Of a stretch of 64,000 bases of DNA, positions 12,201-22,721 are shown piece after piece. Numbering within the stretch: position 1 is the first letter of the stretch; each line of letters starts with the position of its first letter. The DNA comes from Charina bottae (Eukaryota > Chordata > Lepidosauria > Squamata > Charinaidae): positions 82,951,798-83,015,797 of the forward strand of contig JALMGJ010000004.1 in assembly GCA_023362775.1 (NCBI GenBank). Direction: 5' to 3'. A program made the translations under genes and the position numbers. Under the pieces are notes generated by a model. It was not told the origin of the DNA. It ran no database searches and was given only the letters and a program-made list of their open reading frames with translations.

Positions 12201-12520
12201 TGAGCTAGCTGCGTCATCACATCTGGGGCTAGTTGAACGTATCCTCTGTTCCTCCCCAGTAGCATTTTGACCATCTTCCGACCTGGGAGTCCCATCTTCC
12301 GATGGTATACCGACATATCTTTGGTTGTACTGATCCATTTAGTTTTAATGGCAAGAATACTGGGGTGGGTTGCCATTACCTTCCCCAGGGATCGTATTTA
12401 GTCTGACCTCTCTGCCACGACCTTCCCATCTTGGGTGTCCCTTCACGGTTTAGCTCATGGTTTCATTGAGGTGCTCAAGCTCCAGCACCACGACAAGGTA
12501 ACGATCTCCTTTGCTGGAGC
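9298..12520 (-). mobile_element. full-length BovB (RTE clade) LINE
   Basis: The 3223-bp unit is flanked by a perfect 10-bp target duplication, GTATGATAAT, at 9288-9297 and 12521-12530. It reads on the minus strand: a 182-bp 5' leader, a single long ORF (9306-12338), and a stop codon only 8 bp from the 3' end. The 3' terminus, seen on the plus strand as 'gttgttgtttattcgttcag', is the sequence shared by BovB LINEs and the tails of squamate SINEs. The length matches the roughly 3.2 kb of complete BovB elements. Full length plus an intact ORF indicate a young insertion, possibly a competent source copy. Expression cannot be judged from sequence. Confidence 0.93.
9306..12338 (-). CDS. BovB endonuclease-reverse transcriptase polyprotein, intact (1010 aa)
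   Basis: This encodes the single protein of an RTE-clade LINE, which nicks target DNA and reverse-transcribes the element RNA from the nick. Residues about 70-310 form an apurinic-like endonuclease: TWNVRSM near 74, the catalytic Glu in SELKW near 104, GDWNAK near 208 and SDHELL near 301. Residues about 480-830 form the reverse transcriptase, with a GVRQGCILSP block near 711 and the YADD catalytic box at 755-758. The C-terminal part contains a basic GKRKRGRPRARW-type stretch. There is no internal stop or frameshift. The Met at 12338 is the first in frame after a short leader, so the start is plausible though not proven. A decayed relative lies directly downstream in plus-strand coordinates, on the opposite strand (12531-13440). 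Confidence 0.93.
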   Translation of the reverse strand: MDQYNQRYVGIPSEDGTPRSEDGQNATGEEQRIRSTSPRCDDAASSKPKGRLAADGAGGERRIRCSKDQHTIGTWNVRSMSQGKLDVVIGEMSRLNIDILGVSELKWTGMGHFTSDDHQIYYCGQEDHRRNGVAFIINNKVAKAVLGYNPKNDRMISIRIQGKPFNITVIQIYAPTTDAEEAEVDQFYEDLQHLLDNTPKRDVIFITGDWNAKVGSQTTPGITGKHGLGEQNEAGHRLIEFCQDNSLCITNTLFQQPKRRLYTWTSPDGRHRNQIDYILCSQRWRTSIQSVKTRPGADCSSDHELLIAKFRIRLKRIGKTHRSVRYELTNIPKEYAVEVKNRFKGLDLVDRVPEELWTEVRNIVQEAATKNVPKKKKTKKARWLSAETLEVAQERRKAKGNSDRGRYAQLNAKFQRLARRDKELFLNKQCAEVEEDNRIGRTRDLFQKIRNIRGKFQAKMGMIKNKDGKDLTEAEEIKKRWQEYTEDLYRKDNNIGDSFDGVVSELEPDILKSEVEWALRSIANNKAAGDDGIPAELFKILQDDAVKVMHAICQQIWKTQEWPSDWKKSTYIPIPKKGSTKECSNYRTVALISHASKVMLKILQGRLQQFMERELPDVQAGFRKGRGTRDQIANIRWIMEKAREFQKNIYFCFIDYSKAFDCVDHNKLWQVLGGMGIPSHLVCLLRNLYNDQVATVRTEHGTTDWFKIGKGVRQGCILSPYLFNLYAEHIMRHAGLEESKAGVKIAGRNINNLRYADDTTLMAESEEELRSLMTKVKEESAKAGLQLNLKKTKIMATSLIDDWQIEGEKVEAVTDFVFLGAKITADADCSQEIRRRLLLGRRAMANLDKIVKSRDITLTTKVRIVKAMVFPVVTYGCESWTIRKAERRKIDAFELWCWRKILRVPWTARRSNQSILQEIKPDCSLEGMILKAKLKYFGHIMRRQDTLEKKLMLGKVEGKRKRGRPRARWMDGILEVTDSTIGELGMVTADRKLWRGLVHEVTKSRKRLNE

Positions 12521-12530
12521 GTATGATAAT

Positions 12531-13440
12531 ACTAGATGTTTACCTTTATTTTGTTGACCACAGTAAAGTCTTAGACTATGAGAACATACCAGAATTATGG
12601 AGTCTCTTGAGGTTAATGCTTATACCAGAACACCTGATTATGCTTCTGAAGAATATTTTCAGTGAAAAATAAAGTACTAAATTTGGAGAAGCAGGGTGAT
12701 TTGGAAAAGGGAAGAAAGTGAGACAACAATGCATAATGTCCCTATATTATTTAATCTTATACAGCATATATATGAAAGAAAAATAGAAAGTGAAGAATAC
12801 AGATTAATGTTAAATATCAAGAAGACAAAGGTAATGCCAAGCAGTATGTTTATTGAATTTACATTTAATAGCAAAGAAGTGAAAATGGTTTGCTTTCTTG
12901 GGCTCAAGAGTAGATAAAAATGGACTGGAGAACTAAAAAGGAGATTAATGTTAGGGGGAAAAGCAATGACAAACTAAGGTCAGATCATCAATTATAAGGA
13001 CATTTCAATGATAAGAAAAATCACTGGTCTTTCTAGTAGTAAAGTATGGCTGTGGAAGTAGAAACCTAAGAAAGAGTAAGAGAAAGGAGAAAGTGAGTTT
13101 CAAATTATGGATTTGGTTACTAAAAAAATTCCCACTGATCTGTAAAAAGGATAAGTCAATCAAGCCTTGACTAAATAGATAGACTACTCCTTTGAAGTGG
13201 TGATCAGCAAGCAAAATTCACATGCTTTGGGCATCTAATATCAGTGGATAAGGCACTGGAAAAGAATCATTATGCTTGGAAACTTGGTGGAAATAAAGGA
13301 AAGAGAAGTCAGCAGATAATGTGGATGGACAAGATCAAAGAAAACTACTGAAATCTTTGGAAGAGCTACAATTTATTAGTAGAGACAAGTTAAGATGAAA
13401 AGGAGTTCTCTGTGCCCAAGTTGATGACACTTAGCAAACC
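12531..13440 (+). pseudogene. decayed RTE/BovB-type reverse transcriptase relic
   Basis: Conceptual translation across several frames gives pieces that follow the intact BovB protein in order: a VDHSK / LDYEN stretch (about 12550-12580) matching the IDYSKAFD region, LNIKKTKVM (about 12812-12838) matching LNLKKTKIM, a FLG block near 12893, a VVKYGC-like block near 13040-13055 matching VVTYGC, and a WMD block near 13320. Many stops and frameshifts separate them. The relic is on the opposite strand to the full-length BovB and begins at its right-hand target duplication. The young element has therefore landed in or at the edge of an older relative. The 12696-12917 ORF is just one surviving open segment. 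Confidence 0.7.
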
Positions 13441-14599
13441 TAATTAAAACAGCCAGAAGTTGTCTTTTTCATGTACTGTATCTTACCTCTACGTAGGATT
13501 GGCTGCAAACTGGTGCTTGGACAAACCGTTTGTGTCACAACAGAAGTGGCATTCTAAAACATTTTACCTTAGATAGACAGATACCAAGGGAATAGAGAGA
13601 GACTGACATATTCTTGCCTGGCTTATGAGGTCCAGAGAAACATGGAATTCAGCAATTTTGGTCTGGTCTTAGAAAGCAGCAATTAACATTTTTCCCCACA
13701 TCATTTAAATAAACCAGCATTATTAAAATTAATCTTCTAGGACATTTATATCTTGGAGTAGCAATTATATAAATAGCAAGAAATATAAACAACGTTTTTC
13801 TGGCATTTTTGATGATTGGCCTTTATTTTGAATAAATGTCAGAATTACTGCATTTGCTTTGTTTTATTTTACTGAATTTTATTCACAACTTCACCTGTCC
13901 TTGACACATTAAAAAACCAATGTTCACATTGGGCATTGGCCTTTCTTACTACATAGTTCCTGATGTATGAACTGCAAATACAAATGTTTTTTATGGTACT
14001 AGTCCTTTGTTTTTACAACTGTTATGTTTGATGGTTTTCTGTCTTAAGGCTAACTGCTAATATAATAAAATTGAATTATTTTGAAATGAAGGTTATGGTA
14101 AGATATTTTGGCTGGCATTCTAAGTGACAGCAGCTACATTTTATGAGTCAGTACAGAACTAGGGAAACACAAACTATGGAGTGTATTTTTAATTTATTTT
14201 GAGCCACTGTTGCAGTAGAGATAGCATTTCATTTTTAGAAATTGTGGAAAATGTCTGGTCTCATGAAGAATATTTACTCATTGATGGTTCTTGAATGCAA
14301 CAGAATTAAGAAATAGCTTGTGTTAAGGTAGAAAAAAAAAGTATAAGCAAGAAATGTTGTGTACCCTGTTTCTTTGCTTATAAGCCCTGACAACAAATTG
14401 GGTGATTAACCCTAATATAAGCAGAGCAACTATTGTAAAGATATTGCAGAGTTTTATGTTAGATGATTTGCTACCCTATCCCCCAAACTGGATTTGTATC
14501 CTATGCCTGACATTCCTGGCAAAGGATATGACTCTAAGAATAAACAAACTGTCGGCCTCATGGGGTAAACCAGAGAGGAATCCCAACCAGATGAGCTAA
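13441..14599. other. unannotated AT-rich sequence
   Basis: Nothing recognisable. The short ORF at 14402-14599 has no domain. Confidence 0.45.
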
Positions 14600-14860
14600 T
14601 TCTACTTTATTGTAATGCTACATTGACAGAATCTTGCAAGTCTGAAAGTACAATTCTCCCACTTGTCTCCTTTACTGTCCAAGAAACTAGGGAGGTTCTT
14701 TTCTGAGCCTCTTGCCCTGCCCACTCTCCAGCCGTGGGCTATGCTGTTTCTTATCGGAACATTCCCTTGGCAGGGTCTATTTGCCCAGTCTCCCAAAGTC
14801 TTTCCCACATACCATTACACAAGTGTACCTTTCCACAGACACATAACCAATTATCAATTG
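14600..14860 (-). repeat. unidentified dispersed repeat copy
   Basis: The first ~45 bases (14606-14651), read on the minus strand, match 38988-39034 on the plus strand at roughly 85% by eye, including 'cttgcaagattctgt'. The rest of this moderately GC-richer block, up to about 14860, may belong to the same element. No coding motif, terminal repeat or target duplication was found, and the family is unknown to me. Confidence 0.4.
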
Positions 14861-17800
14861 GTTATGAAACAATAGCAGGTGCTGTCTAGTAGTAACTCAG
14901 TGCCCTTCTGTAAAATCTTTTTGGCACATAAAAGGAGCCTAGAAAATCCAACCAACCTCTACTATGTTTTTTTCTCCAGTTTTATCCCAGGAAGAAAAAA
15001 CAAAACAGCAAATGGTTCTCTTTCTTTCTTCCTTGTCTTTCTTCCTTATTTCCCCAAATCCTGAGGTTTCTTATTTGCCAAATATTTTTGTGCTAAATAA
15101 AATTATTTCTCTCCCTCCCTCTGCAAAAAGAAGGTAAGCCACATTTCATCAATATCAAATAACTTCCTCCTCCTCCTCCTTTTTCTTCCTAAGGCATAAG
15201 GCTTTTTAATCTGCAGATGTGTTTAGCTGAAGATCTCTGTATTATACTTTAATCTGGGAACTACTTAAGGCTTCTTGGTTAACCTGCAGAGTGTTAATAT
15301 CTTTAAACATTTTTGCCTTATTCATTTGCTTAGAATCCTCACACTGCCTTGCTCCTAATCTTTTCTCCACTGAATGGTATGCATTTCTCATATACTATTA
15401 ATCACTTACATTTTCTGTTAACTTTAGGCTCTTAATTGCTTAAGATCTCTATGATAGCTTGTAAACTACTAATTGTAAATAGTGAACATCAAGATGACTT
15501 TTGATTCTGTTGAAAATCATTAGTTTCATTTTAAAAAATGGCATTGATTAGTTATTATAGTTTGATTTTTCAGATTTCCAGAATCCATAACTCTACTTAA
15601 TAATATATTATCTTGAGGTATTCACTCAGGAAGAAGCTTGAGGTAACACAGTCAGTGTTGATCTGCTCAGTTACAATTGGCTTGATGGTTCTCCTATTCC
15701 CCCCCCCCGCCCCCATCCAGTTCTACAGTGCTGTTTGGCTGCAAGGAAAACCAGAGCTCTTGCTTCCACAGTTATCCTCCCTCACTCCCTCTTTCTGTCT
15801 GTCTGTCTCTCCCTCTCTGAACTGAAGAACTGAATAACCAAGAGTGTTCAAAGCCTTGAAACTAACTGGCCTGTCTCTAATGTCATGCATGTAAGTGAAA
15901 GCATAATTGAAAGGACTTGGCTTTTATGCAGCCTGTATAAGGTGGAATTCCCTTCCTAATGGCCATTACTCTCAAGGAAGTCCTGGATCCTGTTTCTCCT
16001 CAAGTACTGCTTAGTATATCATCGAATGTGATATGGCTTCAACATACAGTCACTCCTCCCCACCCCCTTTTCCTACCCCTTTAAATGAGTACAGCTGCAT
16101 ATACACTGTGATTTGATACAAGAATCAGTAAAATTATTTTTCAAACTCTGGGTCTTCAACAGTATTTATCTGGCTGCTGCAAGTTGACTATATCAATCTG
16201 AACAATCACTGTAAGGCCAAGGGAAACAAAAGCTCTAGCTCTTTGCTGCCATTTATAGGTTGATGTGTCGCAGGCATTGTGAATTCACAAGGAGGCATTC
16301 AATTTTATTAGATCAGATAGTATACTTTTTCCTAAGGCCAGCAATATGACTTTACAGTCTCCTACTCATTATTTGCAGTCTACAGTATCATTAGTTATGC
16401 AATTTGGCATGTCTCCACTTATTATTTCTGCAGATTTAGCACCTGCTTACATTTTTTTTTGGAAAAGAGAATATCATTAAGTGAAACCAAAATAAGTTCT
16501 GCAAGAAAAGCAATGAAATAGCTTAGATAGAAAGATAGATGTTTAGAGTACATTTTAGTCATGCTGGCATAATATTTTTATTGCAACATTTTTTGTCATT
16601 GCTTAGAAGGGGAAAGAGGAAGAAAATAATAAGCTTTGGACACATTTTCTATATTTTGGATTCTTGTCTACATTTTATCAAACTGTAGTTATTCTGCTAT
16701 GAAACAGGGATGCAAACTTCACAGAATCATGAATTTGGAAGAAGCTGTTTACTACTCAGTGCAGGAATCTAAATTAAAATATCTTGACATTTTTCCTTTC
16801 ATTCCTTGAATACATCAACAAAAGGGAGCCCACATCCTTATTTGTAACTGCTTCAACTCTCAAACTGATCTTATTGTTAGAAAGTGTCATTAACATTCAA
16901 CTGGGATATGACTTTCAATAATATAGGAGTATTATTCTGTGACTTTATTCATATTAGTGATTTGTACAGTATAGATATTGCTATGTGGATATATAACTAA
17001 TGCAGTCTTTATATTTCCATAGCAATGGCTGCTATAAATCCCTACTATCACAATAGCCTTTGTAAGATATTATAATATTAAAATGGTGATGCAAACATGG
17101 TAATGTCATGAGGCAAATCTATTCCTTAGGTGCTTATGTCCTGATATCTGTCAGAAGTATATACATAGCAATCTTGACATCATGAATCCCTGATTACCTT
17201 TATGGCTCTTCTTTGATTCTATTCCAATCTTCAAATCTGGTGACCCATACAGAATAAAATCAAATTATTACTTCCCAAGATTTTGAAACTGTATCTATTG
17301 CTACAGCCTAAAATTATATTCCCCTTTTCTTGCATTCATATCACACTCACACTGCTACCTCATATCTGGCATGTAATCTATTACAAATAATATCACATAT
17401 AAAGTGAGGTATTTTCCACCCTACATTGGTGCTTTAATTCATTTCTCCCTAAATTAAGAACTTTAAATTTATCTTATTCTGTTTTCTCTTGCTTAGCAAG
17501 ATAATTTTGAATTTTGTCTATCTTCTCAGGTATTGGTTATCCCATCTTATTTTTATACCCTGCAGATTTTATATATATTCTGTTCATCTCATTATTCAAT
17601 TCATAAATAAAAGTTTGGAAGGAAGATAACTGAAATTCTATCCTCTCAGTTCACACCTCTCTCCGCTCCCTTAATATTATTGGTCTCTGATACCAATATC
17701 ATAGATATCATTATATCAGAGCTTTCCAAACTTTTCATGTTGGTGAAACACTTTTTAGACATGCATCATTTTGCGATTTTTGAGCTCATTTTTGAGCTCA

Positions 17801-18737
17801 TATTTTCCACAATGTCCTGAATGTCTTGTATAAAAACTTGATAGATGTCAGAAAAGATCTGTTTAAAATCTTGATGAAAGTCAGAAAAAATCTGTTTAAA
17901 ATCCTCCATGTCACACGTAGTAGATTATGGTGCCCCCTAGGAGCTTAACCAGCGAAAGTTGAAGATATGGAAAAGTTCCGAAGTATGTTTACACAAAGTG
18001 AAAGTGAGATAGGCAGACAGTTCCCAAGGGAAAGTAGAAACAGAAAGCTGAAGGTTTAAATCAGCCGATTCAACAGGTAGGAAAATGCTAATATCTTCAA
18101 ATTTAATACCAAAATAATAACAGGAAGACAATTGTTTACTCTCAATGCTCCTTAATATTTGGAAGGAAAACAAATTCCAAAACTTAAAAAAGAATTTTTT
18201 GAACAGTAATCCCAAAAATAATAAGCACCAAGAGAGCCAGCTTCTCCTTGCTGTAGAAAGCCTCTATTAGGGTATGCATGCTAAAAATTTTTTTTATAAA
18301 TTTGGTGATTTAGAAATGGGATGGCCAGTTTTAGTGTCCCTTTAAGGCTACAGCATGGCTTGGAAAATGATGAGGTCCCAGCCAGCTCTTACCAGTCGAA
18401 CCTGAAATGCTGTTTGCGATCTTCTGGATGCAAGCATCCATTCGAAGGACAGATGGGGTGATTCCAGGTGTTTTCCTTTGTCCGGACAACACTCCTGGGC
18501 TTCAGGAAAACCTGCCTGAACCCGAAAAAAAATTGCTGTGTTGCCAGTTCTGCCTGCTTAGCCAGTAGATACAGCTGCTCAGTCTGCCATGTCCCCACTG
18601 GAAGTCCCATTGATTTAATTGTTGTTGTTGTTGTTGTTTCAAGTACCCTAAATGTTAAGTGTTACACGTTCAGCTTTCAAGATTCCATTTTTCTCTAAAA
18701 TGCACCATTTCATATTCAGTACTCACAGTAAGTGGCA
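14861..18737. other. unannotated AT-rich sequence with minor simple repeats
   Basis: There is no recognisable gene or element. Small simple-sequence patches are (CCT)n near 15166-15182, a C-rich run near 15700-15715, (TCTG)n near 15790-15808, and (TTG)n at about 18617-18638. A duplicated phrase lies at about 17820-17900 ('agatctgtttaaaatc' / 'aaatctgtttaaaatc'). A slightly GC-richer block at 18320-18610 could be a degraded repeat, but I cannot assign it. Confidence 0.45.
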
Positions 18738-18960
18738 GCATGTAACTGATCTTAACTGATCTCAGAAAAGGTAAGGAGAGTCACAATTGGCTGCTAGTGC
18801 TTATAGGAGATCACAGGGATATACCAGGGCCATAAATTAGACTGGGAAGTCAAAGAAACCTCACAGAGGAAAGCATGAACAAATCACTTCTATATTGCTG
18901 CCCAAATCCTCGCAGTAACAACATGGATATGCCCTAGGAATCATCAGTTGAGCTCAGCTT
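18738..18960 (+). repeat. 5S-rRNA-like SINE relic
   Basis: The sequence starts with a 5S-like segment: 'ctgatctcagaaaaggtaag', then 'tagtgcttataggagatcac' and 'gggatataccagggcc', each close to the A-box to C-box portion of 5S rRNA. It continues with a tail containing 'aaatcacttct'. It lies directly beside the 3' end of the copia remnant. The assignment is by motif resemblance only, and the copy is degraded. Confidence 0.5.
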
Positions 18961-18974
18961 GAATCACATGGTAC

Positions 18975-20820
18975 TTACTTTATGTCAGAGCACGCAACGC
19001 TAGGGTGGCCTGTTCTAGTCCCTTTAAGATATCTAAACAAACGTTTAATACCTTTCCAATGTCTCTGGGTAGGTTGTACAACGTACCTACTCAGTACATT
19101 CACCGCATTCCTGATATCGGGACATGACCATTGTGCTAGGTATAACAAACTACCAATTATAGACTGATATTGTTCTTGATTACATGATATTTGGTCTTCG
19201 TCTCCAGCTTCTTCCTTAACAAAATCAGTTGTCATTGGGGTAGGAACCTCCTTGCAGTGTTCCATATCGTTGTCTCTTAGCAGCTGTTCAATTTTCTTCT
19301 GCTGCTCTAGAATGTAACCCCCATTAACCTTCTGAATACCTACACCTAGGTAATTCCTAATCTCTCCCAGATCTTTTACATCAAACTGTTGCTTGAGTTG
19401 TTCAGTAAATTCATTTACCCTCCTTTGATCTTTTGCTATAAAACATAAATCATCTACAAAGATCAATAGCAACACCTGTTCATCATTACATTGCTTAATA
19501 TATAGACATGGGTCAGCCTTACTACACTTAAAACCCATTCTTTGCAATGCTGCATGTAAACGCAGATTCCAGCAACACGCTGATTGTCTGAGTCCATACA
19601 AAGCCTTCTGCAATTTGTACACTCTTCCTGCCTCTTTAGATTCGTAACCCGGAGCTTCTGCCATATAAATTTCCTCCCCCATTTACAATCTACTGCCCTA
19701 TGCCCCTCAGGCAGCCTGGTAGATTTAAACACCTTATGGGAATTAATGGCATTCATTTCCACATCCATAGCAGCTTTCCACTTATTCTGCTCTCGTGGTG
19801 GCAACTCCAATACCTCTGAATAGCTACGTGGTTCATAATTAACAAAACACAATTTAACATCACCTGGTTTGTAACGCTGCAGAGGTATGCCCTTGTTAAC
19901 TCTTTCAGATCTGCGCAATACAGTGGTCTCCTGTTTCATTGGCATACTAGGAGTTAATTCTTCTTCATCCTTAATTATATCTCTGGACGCTTGCCACTCT
20001 GGTAGCTCAATCTGTTCCTGACTAGGAATAAAAACCTCACTCCCTCTGTGTAACTTCTGCCAATTGCTATGCTCACTGAAACTCGCTGATTGTGAAATAA
20101 CAAGTCTACGGCCATCAGTAAACCTATATCCCTTGGTTCCTGGCTCATACCCCACAAAAATCATTTTCTGTGCTGACCCTTCCTACGTACTTCCTTATGC
20201 ACGTGAACCCAGGCTGAGCAACGAAAAACTTTCAAATGTGATAATGATGGCTTCTTGCCATACAAAATAGAATATGGTGTTTGATTCACTGACACACTCC
20301 ACAACCTGTTAATTAAATAATTAGCAGTCAGTATAGCTTCTCCCCAGTATCCTCTAGATAACCCTGAGTCAGCTAACAGTGAATCCTTTACTGTCTGTAA
20401 CACTAAATTCCTTCGTTCCGCCATGCCATTTTCCGCTGAACTATGCAGATTGGTTCTTCTGTGTGCAATGCCCCTCCTACTGAGCCATTGCTGAAAACTG
20501 CCATTCATAAACTCAGTACCCCGGTCAGTCTGCAAACTACACACCTATGTGTTATATCTACATTCTACAAACTGCACCCAATTCCTGAACTTATCAAATG
20601 TCTGGCTCTTAGCTTTCAACAAATAACAGAATCCAAAACATGTGAAATCATCAACAATTACTAATACATATTTAGCACCACCTAATGTGGCTGGTAATGG
20701 GCCAATTAGGTCAGCATGTACTAATTCAAAACATTTATGTGATTTTCTATCACTTAGTTTGCTCACAGGATACACCTTTGACTTAGACATCTTACATGCC
20801 ATGCAATCCAGATAAGCTTG
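18975..20820 (-). pseudogene. copia integrase and reverse transcriptase, degenerate
   Basis: In element order, 20802-20545 gives the integrase start with the first catalytic Asp (HADLIGPL). A TAG stop at 20545-20547 interrupts the frame. From 20544, LQTDRGTEF (second Asp) and AENGMAERRN (Glu) complete the D,D,E triad. A frameshift near 20161-20170 leads into the integrase C-terminal region (FVGYEPGTKGYR). From about 19690 the reverse transcriptase resumes at EEIYMAEAPGY and continues through YGLRQS and the catalytic FVDD box (about 19445-19460). The first part of the reverse transcriptase, including its first catalytic Asp region, is missing between DCKW and EEIYM: a deletion of very roughly 100 residues judged against the family layout. 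The protein ends in early RNase H. This copy cannot encode working enzymes. Confidence 0.85.
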
Positions 20821-20825
20821 GCATG
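20821..20825. repeat. gypsy target-site duplication, left copy
   Basis: GCATG at 20821-20825 is repeated at 26249-26253, immediately outside the two gypsy LTRs. Five bases is the usual duplication length for Ty3/gypsy integrases. Confidence 0.93.
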
Positions 20826-21060
20826 TGTCGTGTGTAGATGCAGAAATAACACGCCGAGGCCAGGAATCTAGTCTCTAGTGTTTATTGCATACCTACAAGC
20901 AGAAATCCTGCTAAACTAACAGTGCCTGAAGATTCCCAAGTATATCAGCTCAACCTAGGGTGGAGCTTTCTTCTGACGTTTGGGGAAATAGGCTAGGCTC
21001 TCTGAGCTGCATGCTTGCTTCTTATCCAGTGCTCCGCCTTCCTCTCTGCTTCCCCTGACA
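20826..21060 (-). repeat. gypsy 3' LTR
   Basis: 235 bp, matching the 5' LTR at 26014-26248 with five single-base differences and no gaps. The pol reading frame continues into this LTR and stops at 20955-20957, so the last ~35 codons of pol overlap the LTR. Confidence 0.95.
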
Positions 21061-22721
21061 CCACCCCCCTCCCCATCCAAAAACTCCAAAGCAACTCCCT
21101 CCCCCCGTTCGTCCTTGGTGCCGGGCAGGATCCCGTGTGAAAAAGTGTCTATCTGCTCTTCTTCCTGGGAGCTGGGCAGTGAAGGGAGGTCAGCCAGGAA
21201 AGGAATGTCGGGGGAAGGCTCGCGTCTCTCTGTTTGATCTGATAGTCCGGGTGCAGCTGGCGTCTCCTGAAAAACAGCTAAATCGTTAGAAAGGTTCTCC
21301 CTCCCCCCTCCTGGGAGCTGGCAACCAGAGGTGGAAGGATGCGAATCCTCCTCCTCCCCCCTCGCTGGGTCTGACGGGGGAAGCAGGAATGGTTGCTGGC
21401 AACTCACGAAATCCTCCGGCTGGTCGGCTTCCTCATCTTCAGCCGGGGGCTGTAGCTCTGGGAGTCGCGCTGGCCGTGGCTTGTGAGGGAAAATCTGATG
21501 AAACCTATGCACTAGGAAGGGTGCATGGACATCTTTGGCATTTTCCCAGGAGCGCTCTGTCTGAGAATACCCCTTCCAGTGTATTAAATACTGAATCCCC
21601 CTGCCTCTCCTTCTGGAGTCCAAAATCTCTTGCACTTCGTACTCCGGTTCCCCTTGGACCAGTACTGGAGGTGGGGGGGGGGTCTGCGACTGCAAGGCAC
21701 TTGGAGGGGAATCTTTGACTAACAAGGACTTGTGAAACACCGGGTGAATCCTCATGGAATGTGGAAGCTGTAACCGATAAGCCACAGGGTTTATTTGCCG
21801 TATCACTTGAAAAGGGCCAATAAACTTAGAGTCCAGCTTCTTGCAAGGTCTGTTAGTGGGCAGAAACTTTGTAGAGAGCCAGACCTTGTCTCCTGGTGAT
21901 ATGGGGGGTCCTTCCTGTCTGCGTTCATCTGCGTTCCGTTTATAGGCTGCCTTTGCCAGCTCTAGCTGCTCTGCTAACAGGTGATGGGCTGCCTGTCTTT
22001 CTGCCAGGAAATCCGTGGCTGCAGGCACAGCTGTTTGTTGTGAGGAAAGGGGCAACACTCTCGGGTTTGTGCCATAGAGAGCCTGGAAAGGGGACATCTT
22101 GGTTGAGGAATGAACTGCATTGTTGTAAGCGAACTCTGCCATGGGGAGAAGTTCTGGCCAATTGTCCTGCCGGTAGTTAATGTAACATCTGAGATATTGC
22201 TGCAATAACTGGTTAGTTTTCTCTGCTTCGCCATTACTGGAAGGATGATTCGCAGAGGACAAGTGTATTTTGACCCCCAATGTCTGGAAAAGCGCCCCCC
22301 AGAACCTGGAAGTAAATTGCGAACTGCGATCTGAGATTAAGTGGTTAACCATACCTCTATATCGGAAGACATTGTCCAAAAAGAGCTGTGCTGTAACTTG
22401 TGCTGTTGGTAGGCCCTTGCAGGGAATGAAGTGCGCCATTTTCATAAAGCAGTCTACCACCACCAGGATGGAAGTGAAACCCTGTGCCTGTGGCAAGTCA
22501 GTGATAAAATCCATGGAGACAGTGTCCCAAGGTTGGGGGTGTGTGGGCAGGGGCTGCAAAAGGCCTGCTGGTCTCCCTGCAACCGTTTTAGCGCGTCTAC
22601 ACATGTGGCAAGAGGCCACGTAAGTCTTGATGTGTGCTGCCATCTTGGGCCACCAGTAGTCTCTGAGTGTTCTGTGCAGCGTTTTGAACACACACCCCGT
22701 GTCCTGCCATAGGGCTATCAT
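20955..22721 (-). pseudogene. gypsy pol, C-terminal part: integrase with chromodomain
   Basis: This frame encodes the integrase. The CHMC zinc pair lies near residues 38-41. The D,D,E core residues are Asp71 (SMDFITDLP), Asp131 (SDRSSQF) and Glu167 (NGEAEKTNQ). The spacing of 35 residues between the second and third is as expected. A GPF/Y-type module follows (FIGPFQV near 300), then a chromodomain at about 361-410 (YEVQEILDSR ... YLIHWKGY), and a proline/acid-rich tail of about 170 residues that runs through the polypurine tract into the 3' LTR. The frame is offset from the upstream pol frame by one base inside the HHCC zinc finger (about 22690-22715), so the Met at 22721 is not a real start. 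Chromodomains in this class direct integration to marked chromatin. Confidence 0.9.
21061..21078 (-). promoter_or_regulatory. gypsy polypurine tract (plus-strand primer)
   Basis: On the element strand, an 18-base stretch immediately upstream of the 3' LTR is purine-only except for single T interruptions ('ggatggggaggggggtgg'). Position and composition are those of the polypurine tract that primes second-strand DNA synthesis. It lies within the pol coding frame. Confidence 0.8.

Larger units (their letters stand above)
18975..20825 (-). mobile_element. Ty1/copia-like retrotransposon, 3' portion (split by gypsy insertion)
   Basis: This is the downstream half, in element orientation, of a copia-type element whose upstream half lies at 26249-27490. 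The order integrase before reverse transcriptase is the diagnostic Pseudoviridae (Ty1/copia) order. Homology ends near 19000 within the RNase H region. No 3' LTR is recognisable, so the element is truncated. The last five bases (20821-20825, GCATG) are one copy of the target duplication created by the inserted gypsy element. Confidence 0.88.
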
